Shown piece after piece: positions 54,961 to 63,311 of a stretch of DNA of 64,000 bases. This stretch comes from QQVM01 sp035341855 (GTDB taxonomy: Bacteria; Bacteroidota; Bacteroidia; AKYH767-A; 2013-40CM-41-45). Every line of letters starts with the position of its first letter. Positions within the stretch are counted from its first letter, which is position 1. The position numbers and the translations under genes were made by a program. Where the stretch lies: contig DAOQWA010000007.1 of the NCBI GenBank assembly GCA_035341855.1, positions 39,699-103,698 of the forward strand, given 5' to 3'. The notes beneath the pieces are model-generated. The model had not been told where the DNA came from. It saw only the letters and a list, made by a program, of their open reading frames with translations, and made no database searches.

Positions 54961-56151
54961 TTATTGTTCAGGGATTGCACGAATTTTTACAAGGAGGGCT
55001 TCAGTTTCAGAAGCGTCTTCACCATGTTCCTGAGCCACATTTATTGCTTTCAATGCCATTTCTTCCGCTAAATTTTTATTTCCTAATTTATATAGAACGG
55101 CTGCATAAGTATCAATATTGGCATAATTGCCATCGAGCTCTATGGCAGTTTTTGCCCATGATTCGGCGTGTTTAAGCATTGTAGGATCTTCGACGTGTTC
55201 GTAGAATGTCCACGCATATTTGTTTAGCTCTTGTGCATCTTCACCAACGTAAGTGCCTACATATTCCATAGCGAGAGAAGCATAAGTTGGCCATTCGCCT
55301 TCTTTTTCTGCTTGATATACATCCGCCTCAAGAATAATTTTTTCAGCATCCTTAATATCCGCAGCTCTGATTTTTGCTTTGACAGTTTCTAAGCCTTTCT
55401 TGTCCTTTTCCCGAATGGATGCATAAAGTCCGTTCTCATAGATGCTGCTTATTTTCATGTCAACGGAATCAGCTCCATACAGATTGGTAAATGTCGCTCG
55501 TGCTTTCTCAAAATCCTGAAAAGCTTTGGAGGAATAATTGCTGAGGTAGTTAAAGATAATTTTCCAGTTGGTGGCCCCGGTAAAGTCATTCGGTTCTACC
55601 TCTGCGAAATACTTGTCTACTTCTGCTGTGTTCGATTGACATGCTTCCTTGATCATCTCAAAATATTCAAGAGCAAATTGAGGGCTTACTTTCTCCGCAT
55701 TAAATTTCTTAGTGTAGGAAGCTAATTGTTTTTCAGGCTTAAGCGCATCCTTTCCTATTCCAATAAACTCCTGAGATTCAGCGGCACCACAAACACGGTG
55801 CATTTGTTCGCCTGTTGAATTCAAGTAGATAAGTGTTGGATATGCACGGATACCATATATTTTTGCAATTTCTATTCCTTCTCCTTTTTCCATGTCAATT
55901 TTTGCATTGATAAAGTTTTGGTTATAGAAATCTGCTACAGTATCATTTGTGAAAATATTTTTAGCCATCCATTTACATGGACCGCACCAGGAAGTATAGC
56001 AGTCAACAAATACCATTTTGTTTTGCTTTGATGCCTGATCCAGGATTTCGGCTAAACTGCCCTGGTTAAATTGAATACTTCTGTTTTGAGCTATTGAACT
56101 TGATGTTGTCAACAGTATAATGACAAATAGGTTTCTTAACGTATGTTTCAT
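54961..56151 (-). CDS. Secreted thioredoxin-TPR protein
   Basis: A 396-residue protein with a signal peptide from the ATG at 56151 (MKHTLRNLFVIILLTTSSSIAQ). A thioredoxin-like domain follows with the redox motif Cys56-Gly-Pro-Cys59 and IYGIRAYPTLIYL. The C-terminal ~250 residues are TPR-like helices (AESWAKTAIELDGNYANIDTYAAVLYKLGNK). It probably works as a periplasmic oxidoreductase. A TilS gene follows 33 bases downstream on the same strand. Confidence 0.85.
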   Translation of the reverse strand: MKHTLRNLFVIILLTTSSSIAQNRSIQFNQGSLAEILDQASKQNKMVFVDCYTSWCGPCKWMAKNIFTNDTVADFYNQNFINAKIDMEKGEGIEIAKIYGIRAYPTLIYLNSTGEQMHRVCGAAESQEFIGIGKDALKPEKQLASYTKKFNAEKVSPQFALEYFEMIKEACQSNTAEVDKYFAEVEPNDFTGATNWKIIFNYLSNYSSKAFQDFEKARATFTNLYGADSVDMKISSIYENGLYASIREKDKKGLETVKAKIRAADIKDAEKIILEADVYQAEKEGEWPTYASLAMEYVGTYVGEDAQELNKYAWTFYEHVEDPTMLKHAESWAKTAIELDGNYANIDTYAAVLYKLGNKNLAEEMALKAINVAQEHGEDASETEALLVKIRAIPEQ

Positions 56152-56287
56152 GGTTTGTGAATTTGGTCGGCAGGGTTTGAAGTTAGCTATTGAATTGAGT
56201 ATAAAAGTACAATAATTAAGCATTTCTCATCAATTTCAAGAATTCTGCTTTCGTTAAAATTTGATTTAGTAAGTCTTTGTAAGGCTA

Positions 56288-57607
56288 TTAAACAAAGCTT
56301 TTACGCAAAGCCATTTTCATACTTTCTGCCTTTAGCAGACATTCTTTATATTCAGCTTCAGGGTCTGAATTTGCCGTAATGGCGCTGCCTACCATAAAGC
56401 TGAGTGCCCCGCTTGTACTGTTGTAAAGAATTGTACGTATGACTACATTAAAATCGAAGTCGCCCGCAGGATCAATGTAACCTATCGAGCCACTGTAAAG
56501 TCCTCTTTTGGTTTGTTCAAGATCTTCTATTATCTGCATCGCCCTAACCTTTGGTGCTCCTGTCATCGAGCCCATTGGAAATGCATGGCGGATGATATCC
56601 GTAAAATTAATTTCAGGTTTATGATGCGAGGTAATTGTTGAGATCATCTGATGGAGCCGCTTAAAACTTTTAACTGCAAATAGTTCCTCAACGATAACGC
56701 TGCCTTTTTGTGCTGTTTTGCTCAGGTCATTTCTGACAAGGTCAACGATCATAACATTTTCAGCTTTTTCTTTGGGATCGGTCCTGAGATTTTCTTTGAT
56801 TCTCATGTCATCCTGCTCCGATGTCCCTCTTCGTGCTGTTCCTTTTATCGGTTGTGAGATAATTTTATCCTTCCTTTTAGCTATAAATCTTTCAGGACTA
56901 CCACATAGAGCATAGTGATCGGGTAGTTTGTAAAATGCAGAGAAAGGCATGGGGGAATACTGATTGAGTCTTAAATAAATTTCAACCGGATCTACCTTGA
57001 ATTTCTCACTGAAAAACTCAGTACAATAGTTCATTTCATATATGTCGCCTCGTTGAATATGTTCTTTAATGATTTTAACCCGGTCTAGATACACCTGCTC
57101 TGTCACCTGACTTCGAATGTCGGTTTTCAATTCATTTTCATTTGGACGTGTCGCCTTTATGGACGTTCTGAGAAGATTTTCCAGATATTTTTTTGCCTCC
57201 GTCTCACCGGTATATTCAGGAAGGTATTCAAATTTTAAAATGTGATCATTCAGACTCAGTACATATTTAGGTCTAAAGAAATAAAGAGGAGGGATTCCCA
57301 GTCTATCATGATTGCTGGAACTTAATTTTTCAAGTTCGTCTTTTAAGTCATAATTAAAATGACCAAATAGCCAATCCTTTTTTTCTAAGTAAAAATTTTG
57401 AACAGCTTCAAAGGAATTTGTCTCAGGAGTAATTTTTTCAAGAACTTCTATGCCTGCCAGTAGATCATACCGGTGATATTTGTCACTATGATCCTGTGAA
57501 TCTTTGTTGCTGTTTAAAACACAATAAACCGAAACCTCTTTAAGGTTGTTCAATAGCTTTGAAACAAGGTCTTCCTGATTGAGAGATAGACTGATTGAGT
57601 GACGCAT
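56288..57607 (-). CDS. pabB: Aminodeoxychorismate/anthranilate synthase component I
   Basis: A 439-residue chorismate-utilising enzyme. The catalytic core has IQRGDIYEMNYCTEFF, SPERFIAKRKDKIISQPIKGTARRG, NVMIVDLVRNDLSK, FPMGSMTGAPKVRAMQIIEDLE and GSIGYIDPAGDFDFNVVIRTI. The I-KGT-ARRG pattern with Lys and lack of a tryptophan feedback motif favour PabB over TrpE; the enzyme would make aminodeoxychorismate for folate. The length matches PabB better than TrpE. No glutaminase partner is in the window. Confidence 0.88.
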   Translation of the reverse strand: MRHSISLSLNQEDLVSKLLNNLKEVSVYCVLNSNKDSQDHSDKYHRYDLLAGIEVLEKITPETNSFEAVQNFYLEKKDWLFGHFNYDLKDELEKLSSSNHDRLGIPPLYFFRPKYVLSLNDHILKFEYLPEYTGETEAKKYLENLLRTSIKATRPNENELKTDIRSQVTEQVYLDRVKIIKEHIQRGDIYEMNYCTEFFSEKFKVDPVEIYLRLNQYSPMPFSAFYKLPDHYALCGSPERFIAKRKDKIISQPIKGTARRGTSEQDDMRIKENLRTDPKEKAENVMIVDLVRNDLSKTAQKGSVIVEELFAVKSFKRLHQMISTITSHHKPEINFTDIIRHAFPMGSMTGAPKVRAMQIIEDLEQTKRGLYSGSIGYIDPAGDFDFNVVIRTILYNSTSGALSFMVGSAITANSDPEAEYKECLLKAESMKMALRKSFV

Positions 57608-57646
57608 AGATATTTTCCGAGAGGAGGAGAGGATGAGATAAAAGTC

Positions 57647-58387
57647 TCAATCAAAATTTGATGCTTCTTCCGTTTTGCTGGAACCGGAGATAAGAGCATT
57701 GATAATTTGCATCTCGTCAATACTTAATTCTCTCAGACTTCCGGGTTCTAAATTTTCTAATGTGACATTCATGATGCGGGTACGTATAAGTCTTTGTACC
57801 CTGAAGTCAAGGTAGTCGCACATCCTGCGAATTTGTCTGTTCAATCCCTGGGTCAGAATTATTTTAAATTCGTGTTTGTCCGTTTTTTCAACCTTACACT
57901 TTCTTGTTACCGTGTCAAGAATGGGGATTCCGTTGCTCATTTCAGTGATAAACTTAGCGGTGATTGGCCGGTCAACGGTTACCATATATTCTTTTTCATG
58001 ATTATTGCCTGCTCTTAAAATTTTGTTCACAATGTCACCGTCATTTGTAAGAAAGATCAGGCCCTCAGACGCTCTGTCGAGTCGACCGATTGGGAATATT
58101 CTCTTCGGGTAATTAAGATAGTCAATGATATTGTCTTTTACATTTGTTTCGGTAGTGCAAATAATTCCCGGGGGTTTGTGAAATGCCAGATAAATAAATT
58201 CGTTTTGTAAAGAGATTATCTTGTCGTCGATACTAACTACGTCATCTTCGCCAACCTGCGTGCCCAACTCCGGCACGATTCCATTTATCTTTACCTTTCC
58301 TTCTTGTATTAAGCGGTCCGCCTCACGACGGGAACAATAACCTGTTTCAGAGATGAATTTATTTAGACGGGTTGTTTTCTTTTCCAT
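57647..58387 (-). CDS. rluF: 23S rRNA pseudouridine synthase RluF-like
   Basis: A 246-residue enzyme with an N-terminal S4 RNA-binding domain (RLNKFISETGYCSRREADRLI) and a RsuA-family catalytic domain. The catalytic Asp lies in FPIGRLDRASEGLIFLTNDGD, and QGLNRQIRRMCDYLDFRVQRLIRTRI is the usual substrate-binding part. Details such as GIICTTE and NHEKEYMVTV fit RluF (23S rRNA U2604) within the RsuA group. Confidence 0.88.
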   Translation of the reverse strand: MEKKTTRLNKFISETGYCSRREADRLIQEGKVKINGIVPELGTQVGEDDVVSIDDKIISLQNEFIYLAFHKPPGIICTTETNVKDNIIDYLNYPKRIFPIGRLDRASEGLIFLTNDGDIVNKILRAGNNHEKEYMVTVDRPITAKFITEMSNGIPILDTVTRKCKVEKTDKHEFKIILTQGLNRQIRRMCDYLDFRVQRLIRTRIMNVTLENLEPGSLRELSIDEMQIINALISGSSKTEEASNFD

Positions 58388-58536
58388 TTGATCTTAAGTA
58401 CCTGTTCAGGTGAAATAAGTTGAATTAGATTTTTTCAAAATACGAAAATAATTTTGTTATCCTTTATCTATCTGCCGGTAATGCAGCAATATTTATTTTC
58501 AACATTGTGATTTGCAGCTAAGGTCTGAAATTTTAA

Positions 58537-58552
58537 AGGTATTTTGATACCT
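58537..58552. repeat. Perfect 6-bp inverted repeat before the dialkylresorcinol cluster
   Basis: AGGTAT and ATACCT flank TTTG, 45 bases before the first gene of the cluster. It may be an operator. No T tract follows. Confidence 0.4.
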
Positions 58553-58596
58553 ATTCATGAAATTTACTGATATTGGCAAAGAATTGACCGTTTCAA

Positions 58597-59094
58597 ATGA
58601 GAATTGATTTCACTGTAATTTTAATCTTCCTTTGGTTAAGCAGTTCTTCTGCCGGAATGAATAATTTTCCACAAAAGAGTGATCGCAGTGAATATTATTC
58701 CGCACTGAATTCTTCTGATATTGATTTGATAAAGAGCCAGCTTAAAAATCTTGCTGAGCGAGGTTCAGAAGATACAACGGCATATACCGGTGCACTGAAG
58801 ATGAAGTTGGCAGGTTTGCTAAATTCACCGGCAGAAAAATTGAAGACTTTTAAGGAAGGACGAAAGATGTTAGAATCAGCCATAGCCCATGATTCTGCTA
58901 ATGTTGAATATAGATTTTTAAGATTAGTAATTCAGGAACATGCACCCGGAATTTTGAATTACAAAGAAAATTTGGAAGAAGATAAAAATTTGATCGTTAA
59001 AAAGTTCAGGACTATAGGCAAGTTTCTCGCAGCTGAATTGAAAAGATATTCCGAGTCATCCAAAATTCTTCGTCCTGTTGATCTGAATGAATAA
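58597..59094 (+). CDS. Exported 165-residue protein at the head of the dialkylresorcinol cluster
   Basis: A small protein with a signal peptide (MRIDFTVILIFLWLSSSSAG) and an all-helical mature part, with TPR-like character (LKMKLAGLLNSPAEKLKTFKEGRKMLESAIAHDSANVEYRFLRLVI). I do not recognise a named domain. It lies 9 bases before darA and probably belongs to the same operon. A periplasmic role in export or assembly of the product is possible. Confidence 0.75.
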   Translation: MRIDFTVILIFLWLSSSSAGMNNFPQKSDRSEYYSALNSSDIDLIKSQLKNLAERGSEDTTAYTGALKMKLAGLLNSPAEKLKTFKEGRKMLESAIAHDSANVEYRFLRLVIQEHAPGILNYKENLEEDKNLIVKKFRTIGKFLAAELKRYSESSKILRPVDLNE

Positions 59095-59103
59095 GTATTT
59101 TAA

Positions 59104-60003
59104 ATGAGCAAGAAAGTTCTGTTTATACACTATTCTCAATCCGGTCAGTTGACTGATATTGTGGAAGCTTTTAAGGTTCCGTTCACTATGTCTGATCACA
59201 CTATTGAGAATGTCATAGTAAATATGGAGAATAAGTTTTTCTTTCCCTGGACCACAGACCGGTTCTTTGACGCGATGCCGGAAAGTGTGCTGGGAATTGC
59301 CTTGCCATTGGAAGATCTCTCCTTTCAGGAAGTAAAGTATGATCTTATAGTATTTGCATATCAACCATGGTTCTTATCCCCGAGTATTCCGGCAAATTCT
59401 ATTCTTTCGAATCCTGAGTTTAGAAAAAGACTAAAAGACACACCGGTCCTCACAATTATTGGCGCAAGGAATATGTGGCTTAATGCTCAGGAAAAAGTGA
59501 AAAAAGTATTCGAAGCTTGTGGATCATTACATGTGGGAAATATCGCATTGACTGATACTAATAATAATCTTGTGAGTGCCATAACAATCCTGCATTGGAT
59601 GCTGTCCGGAAGAAAAGATCGCTTTCTGGGTTTCTTTCCCTTGCCCGGCATTTCAATGGAAAATATATCAGGGATGAGCAGATTCGGAGATCTGGTGTTA
59701 AACGAATTGCAATCAGGTGATTGGCAAGGACTTCAGAAAAAGCTTGTAGATGCAGGTGCGGTAAAAGTGAAAAGTAATCTTATGTTCATCGAGGCCAGAG
59801 CAGGAAAGTTATTTTCAATTTGGGCAAACCTCATTATTAAGAAGAAAAATCGTCGCTTATGGGTCAATCTGTATAAGTACTACCTTTTAGTCGCTCTTTT
59901 TCTGATTGCGCCAATTGTTTTGACAGTATATATGCTTATTTTTAAGCCCTTTCTGGGAGCATCTATTCGCAAGAAAAAGAAGCACTTCCTGGGACTAAAT
60001 TAA
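59104..60003 (+). CDS. darA: Dialkylresorcinol biosynthesis protein DarA
   Basis: A 299-residue protein of the DarA family. The N-terminus resembles a flavodoxin-like fold with a phosphate loop at HYSQSGQLTDIV (residues 9-20). It continues with IIGARNMWLNAQEKVKKVFEA and a C-terminal membrane-associated helix (YYLLVALFLIAPIVLTVYML, about residues 258-280) with a basic tail. DarA is known to act with the ketosynthase DarB to form 2,5-dialkylresorcinols, probably in the aromatising step. darB lies 10 bases downstream. Confidence 0.82.
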   Translation: MSKKVLFIHYSQSGQLTDIVEAFKVPFTMSDHTIENVIVNMENKFFFPWTTDRFFDAMPESVLGIALPLEDLSFQEVKYDLIVFAYQPWFLSPSIPANSILSNPEFRKRLKDTPVLTIIGARNMWLNAQEKVKKVFEACGSLHVGNIALTDTNNNLVSAITILHWMLSGRKDRFLGFFPLPGISMENISGMSRFGDLVLNELQSGDWQGLQKKLVDAGAVKVKSNLMFIEARAGKLFSIWANLIIKKKNRRLWVNLYKYYLLVALFLIAPIVLTVYMLIFKPFLGASIRKKKKHFLGLN

Positions 60004-60013
60004 TTCAAGTTAA

Positions 60014-61162
60014 ATGTCTTTAAATCAGGTTTATATAATAAGGACTGCACATTTTTTACCGAATGAGCCGGTGTCCAATGATGAGATGGAGGAGTACCTC
60101 GGTCTCATAAATGGAAAACCTTCTAAGTCCAGGCGTATTGTTTTAAGAAATAACGGGATAAAGCGCAGGTTTTATGCCTTAACCCGAAAAGGGAAAAGCA
60201 CGCATACGAATTCAGAGATGGCTGCACTGGCGGTCAAGGGCTTGTTTGCTGATGGTTCCGCAGATCTCAAGCAGGTCGAGCTTATCACCTGTGGTACTTC
60301 AACGCCGGATCAGTTTCTTCCATCCCATGCTTCGATGGTACACGGATGGCTACCGGATTCCGGAAATGCAGAAGTGGTTTCACCATCGGGTGCTTGTTGT
60401 TCGGGGATGCATGCTCTCAAGTATGCATACATGGCGATCAAATCAGGTGAAGTAAGCACCGCGGCTTCGACAGGATCGGAGCGTTCTTCCAGAATATTAA
60501 GATCTGATGTCTTCGATGTGGAAGAACAGAATTCCGAGTTGCTTGAAGCTAGTCCTATCACCAGTTTTGAAAAAGATTTTTTACGCTGGATGCTATCAGA
60601 TGGTGCCGGTGCATTTCTCTTGTCCGATAAAAAAAATGAAGATGGTATAAGTCTCAAAATAGAATGGCTTGAAGGAGTGTCTTTTGCCAATCAGGTTGAA
60701 ACTTGTATGTACATGGCAGGCGACAAGCAGGAGGATGGTTCTCTTAAGAGCTATATGGATTACTCACCTGCAGAGATCATGATCAACTCTGTATTGAGTA
60801 TGAAGCAGGATGTGAAATTGCTCAGTAAGCATATTGTGTCACTGGGCTTTGATAAAATGAAAATCATCCTCAATAAGCACGGAGTGAAATCTGAAGACAT
60901 TAATTATTTTCTTCCTCACATGTCCAGCGAGTTTTTTAGAAGCAAAATTCTGGAAAACATGATGAAAAATGATCTTCACATTCCGGAAGACAGATGGTTC
61001 AGCAATCTCAGTCAGGTAGGAAATGTCGGTGCCGGCTCAATATACCTCATGGTTGATGAGCTTTTCAAAAGCGGACGATTGAAGAAAGGAGAGAAGATAT
61101 TGCTGGCAGTTCCTGAAAGCGCCAGGTTCTCTTATGTCTTTGGGCTTTTAACAGTCTGTTGA
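60014..61162 (+). CDS. darB: Dialkylresorcinol ketosynthase DarB
   Basis: A 382-residue thiolase-fold enzyme like FabH/KAS III. The catalytic triad can be placed: Cys129 in SGACCSGMHAL, His302 in FLPHMSS, and Asn337 in VGNVGAGSIYLM. DarB condenses a beta-ketoacyl thioester with a second acyl unit before ring closure to a dialkylcyclohexanedione, and DarA completes the resorcinol. Position next to darA supports the call over an ordinary fatty acid FabH, and the sequence differs at the N-terminus (PNEPVSNDEMEEYLG). Confidence 0.85.
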   Translation: MSLNQVYIIRTAHFLPNEPVSNDEMEEYLGLINGKPSKSRRIVLRNNGIKRRFYALTRKGKSTHTNSEMAALAVKGLFADGSADLKQVELITCGTSTPDQFLPSHASMVHGWLPDSGNAEVVSPSGACCSGMHALKYAYMAIKSGEVSTAASTGSERSSRILRSDVFDVEEQNSELLEASPITSFEKDFLRWMLSDGAGAFLLSDKKNEDGISLKIEWLEGVSFANQVETCMYMAGDKQEDGSLKSYMDYSPAEIMINSVLSMKQDVKLLSKHIVSLGFDKMKIILNKHGVKSEDINYFLPHMSSEFFRSKILENMMKNDLHIPEDRWFSNLSQVGNVGAGSIYLMVDELFKSGRLKKGEKILLAVPESARFSYVFGLLTVC

Positions 61163-61163
61163 G

Positions 61164-61571
61164 ATGGAAAAAAAGAATGTTCCACAGGATATTACGAAAC
61201 TTGAAAATTTTACAAGAGAGGTGTGCTATGCTCTTGATGAGAACGGTAATTATGTTACTGAACTAAGTACTGGTTGGGATATTAAAACGGATGCACTTGG
61301 CGTAGCATGGACTGATATAGAAGAGCGCGTAAGTAATGCCCGCAAGCAGGTTCTTGAAGGTAAGGCTAGTCCGATACTCTTTTTCATGGAATTAAGGTTG
61401 ATGGATGTGGGGATCGTTTCAGCTTACACCGGTTTTTGGAAATGGACAATTCGTCGACATATGAACGCCGGTACTTTTGCAAAACTTTCAGAAAAGAAAT
61501 TAAAAAAGTATGCAGATGCTTTTGACGTTAGTGTGAATGAATTAAAAACAATGCAGGTCCATGAAGATTGA
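61164..61571 (+). CDS. 135-residue cluster protein with degenerate HTH-like C-terminus
   Basis: A small soluble protein. Its first ~80 residues form helices with no named domain (YALDENGNYVTELSTGWDIK). The end (FWKWTIRRHMNAGTF, KLSEKKLKKYADAFDVSVNEL) resembles the last two helices of XRE-type helix-turn-helix proteins. It starts 1 base after the darB stop and overlaps the BtrH-like gene by 11 bases. The function is unknown; the HTH-like part may be structural rather than DNA-binding. Confidence 0.75.
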   Translation: MEKKNVPQDITKLENFTREVCYALDENGNYVTELSTGWDIKTDALGVAWTDIEERVSNARKQVLEGKASPILFFMELRLMDVGIVSAYTGFWKWTIRRHMNAGTFAKLSEKKLKKYADAFDVSVNELKTMQVHED

Positions 61572-62574
61572 TTTCGAACACGTTCAGGCAGCTCATTGTG
61601 AAAACGGTGTCACTAAAAATTTATTAAAGTTTAATGGTGTTGATCAAATTACAGAACCTCTTGCCTTTGGCATAGGATCGGGTTTGTTCTTTATTTACAT
61701 CCCTCTTCTAAAAATAAACAACGGACCTGCTTTTGCTTTTCGGACGATGCCCGGAAATATTTTCAAAAGAACATGTAAGTCACTCGGCATCCCTGTCGTG
61801 CGGAAAAAATTCAATTCTAAGGAAAAGGCTGAAAAGTTTTTGGAAGAAAGATTAAAGGAGGGTATGCCTGTAGGTTGTCAGGTGGGGGTGTATTACCTCA
61901 GCTATTTTCCGAAGGAATATCGCTTTCACTTTAATGCACACAATCTTGTTGTCTTTGGGAGAGATGAAGACAATTATCTCATCAGTGATCCGGTGATGGA
62001 GACTACAACATCTCTCAGCAGGTACGAACTGGAGCGCGTTCGCTTTGCGAAGGGTGCATTGGCTCCCAGAGGGCAACTGTACTATCCTAAATCCAAAGCA
62101 TCTGTAAGCCCGGATCAAATTCGGGAAGGCATTCGCACCGGCATCAAAAGAAATATACGAGACATGCTCCATATTCCCGGAAATTTTGCCGGCGTTAACG
62201 GAATAAAGTTTACTGGAAGAAAAATAATGCGCTGGCGGGATAAACTAGGATCGCAGAAAGCAGGCTTATACCTTGCACAGCTCGTTCGCATGCAGGAAGA
62301 GATCGGCACAGGAGGAGGAGGTTTTCGTTTTATTTATGCAGCCTTCCTTCAGGAGGCTCATGCCTATTATCAGAATGATACACTTTTAGAAACATCAGCA
62401 AAGTTCACAGCGGCAGGTGATTTATGGCGCTCTGCTGCAGTGCAGGCTGCAGGTATCTATAAAGGAAGATTACAGGAGCAAAGTGATTTTAATGATATGG
62501 GTGAATTCCTTTTTCAAATTGCTGATATAGAAAAGCAGGCTTTCACAGCTTTGTCTAAAATGAAATGGAAGTAG
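61561..62574 (+). CDS. BtrH N-terminal domain protein (putative acyltransferase)
   Basis: A 337-residue protein with the BtrH_N domain in residues 1-150 and a DUF4872-like helical C-terminus (about 190-330). The papain-like catalytic residues can be placed at Cys13 (AAHCENGVTKNLL), His127 (FHFNAHNLVVFGRDEDNY) and Asp143 (LISDPVME). BtrH of the butirosin pathway transfers an acyl chain from a carrier protein to an amino sugar. By analogy this protein may move an acyl group from a carrier protein to an acceptor such as the resorcinol. That is inference. It overlaps the 135-residue gene upstream and the ABC ATPase gene downstream by 10 bases. Confidence 0.82.
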   Translation: MKIDFEHVQAAHCENGVTKNLLKFNGVDQITEPLAFGIGSGLFFIYIPLLKINNGPAFAFRTMPGNIFKRTCKSLGIPVVRKKFNSKEKAEKFLEERLKEGMPVGCQVGVYYLSYFPKEYRFHFNAHNLVVFGRDEDNYLISDPVMETTTSLSRYELERVRFAKGALAPRGQLYYPKSKASVSPDQIREGIRTGIKRNIRDMLHIPGNFAGVNGIKFTGRKIMRWRDKLGSQKAGLYLAQLVRMQEEIGTGGGGFRFIYAAFLQEAHAYYQNDTLLETSAKFTAAGDLWRSAAVQAAGIYKGRLQEQSDFNDMGEFLFQIADIEKQAFTALSKMKWK

Positions 62575-63311
62575 TCAAACCTGCATTACGTATTGAAGGT
62601 CTTAACTTCAGGTATAAAGGTGCTGCAAATCTTTGCATAGCAGATTTGAACCTGGAAATTAACAGAGGTGCCAGGTTTGGACTGCTCGGACCTAATGGAG
62701 CAGGAAAAACAACACTCATGAATCTGCTCTGCGGCCTGCTTAGTCCGGATGGAGGAAAGATAAGGCTCATGGATTTCGATGCCGATAATCCAAAAGTTCG
62801 TCACAGAAAATGCTTTGGATATGTTCCACAGGATTTTGCTTTTTATGCTGAACTGAGCCCTGTTGAAAACCTGAATTTTTTTGGTGCATGGTACGGACTT
62901 CCTTCTGAGAAGATCAAAAAGAGATCGGCTGAGCTTCTTAAAATTCTTGGGCTGACAGATGTTCGCAATAAACCTGTCAAGACTTTTTCCGGTGGAATGA
63001 AACGTCGTGTAAATCTTGCTATTGGTGTGATACATAAACCTCAGATCCTGTTTTTAGATGAACCAACAGTTGGCGTCGATGTGCAAACCCGAAATGCAAT
63101 CATTTCATATTTAAAGGAGTTGAATAATGCGGGTGCAACTTTGATCTATACTTCTCATCAGCTAAAAGAAGCAGAAGAGTTATGTGAAACCATCGCATTA
63201 ATTGATGAAGGTAAGATTATTGTTTCCGGTTCTCTGAAAAATTTGATCCTTCAAAATAGTGATCTCGAAAGTTTGTTTTTAAAATTGACAGGGAAGGAGT
63301 TCAGAGACTGA
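62565..63311 (+). CDS. ABC transporter ATPase (exporter type)
   Basis: A 248-residue ABC ATPase. Walker A is GPNGAGKTT (residues 42-50), signature is FSGGMKRR, Walker B is LFLDEPTVGVD, and the switch His is in YTSHQLKEAEEL. The Q-loop lies in FGYVPQDFAFY. The sequence belongs to the ABC-2/DRA-type exporter group. It shares one base (TGATG) with the following permease gene, so both are coupled. Confidence 0.92.
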   Translation: MEVVKPALRIEGLNFRYKGAANLCIADLNLEINRGARFGLLGPNGAGKTTLMNLLCGLLSPDGGKIRLMDFDADNPKVRHRKCFGYVPQDFAFYAELSPVENLNFFGAWYGLPSEKIKKRSAELLKILGLTDVRNKPVKTFSGGMKRRVNLAIGVIHKPQILFLDEPTVGVDVQTRNAIISYLKELNNAGATLIYTSHQLKEAEELCETIALIDEGKIIVSGSLKNLILQNSDLESLFLKLTGKEFRD

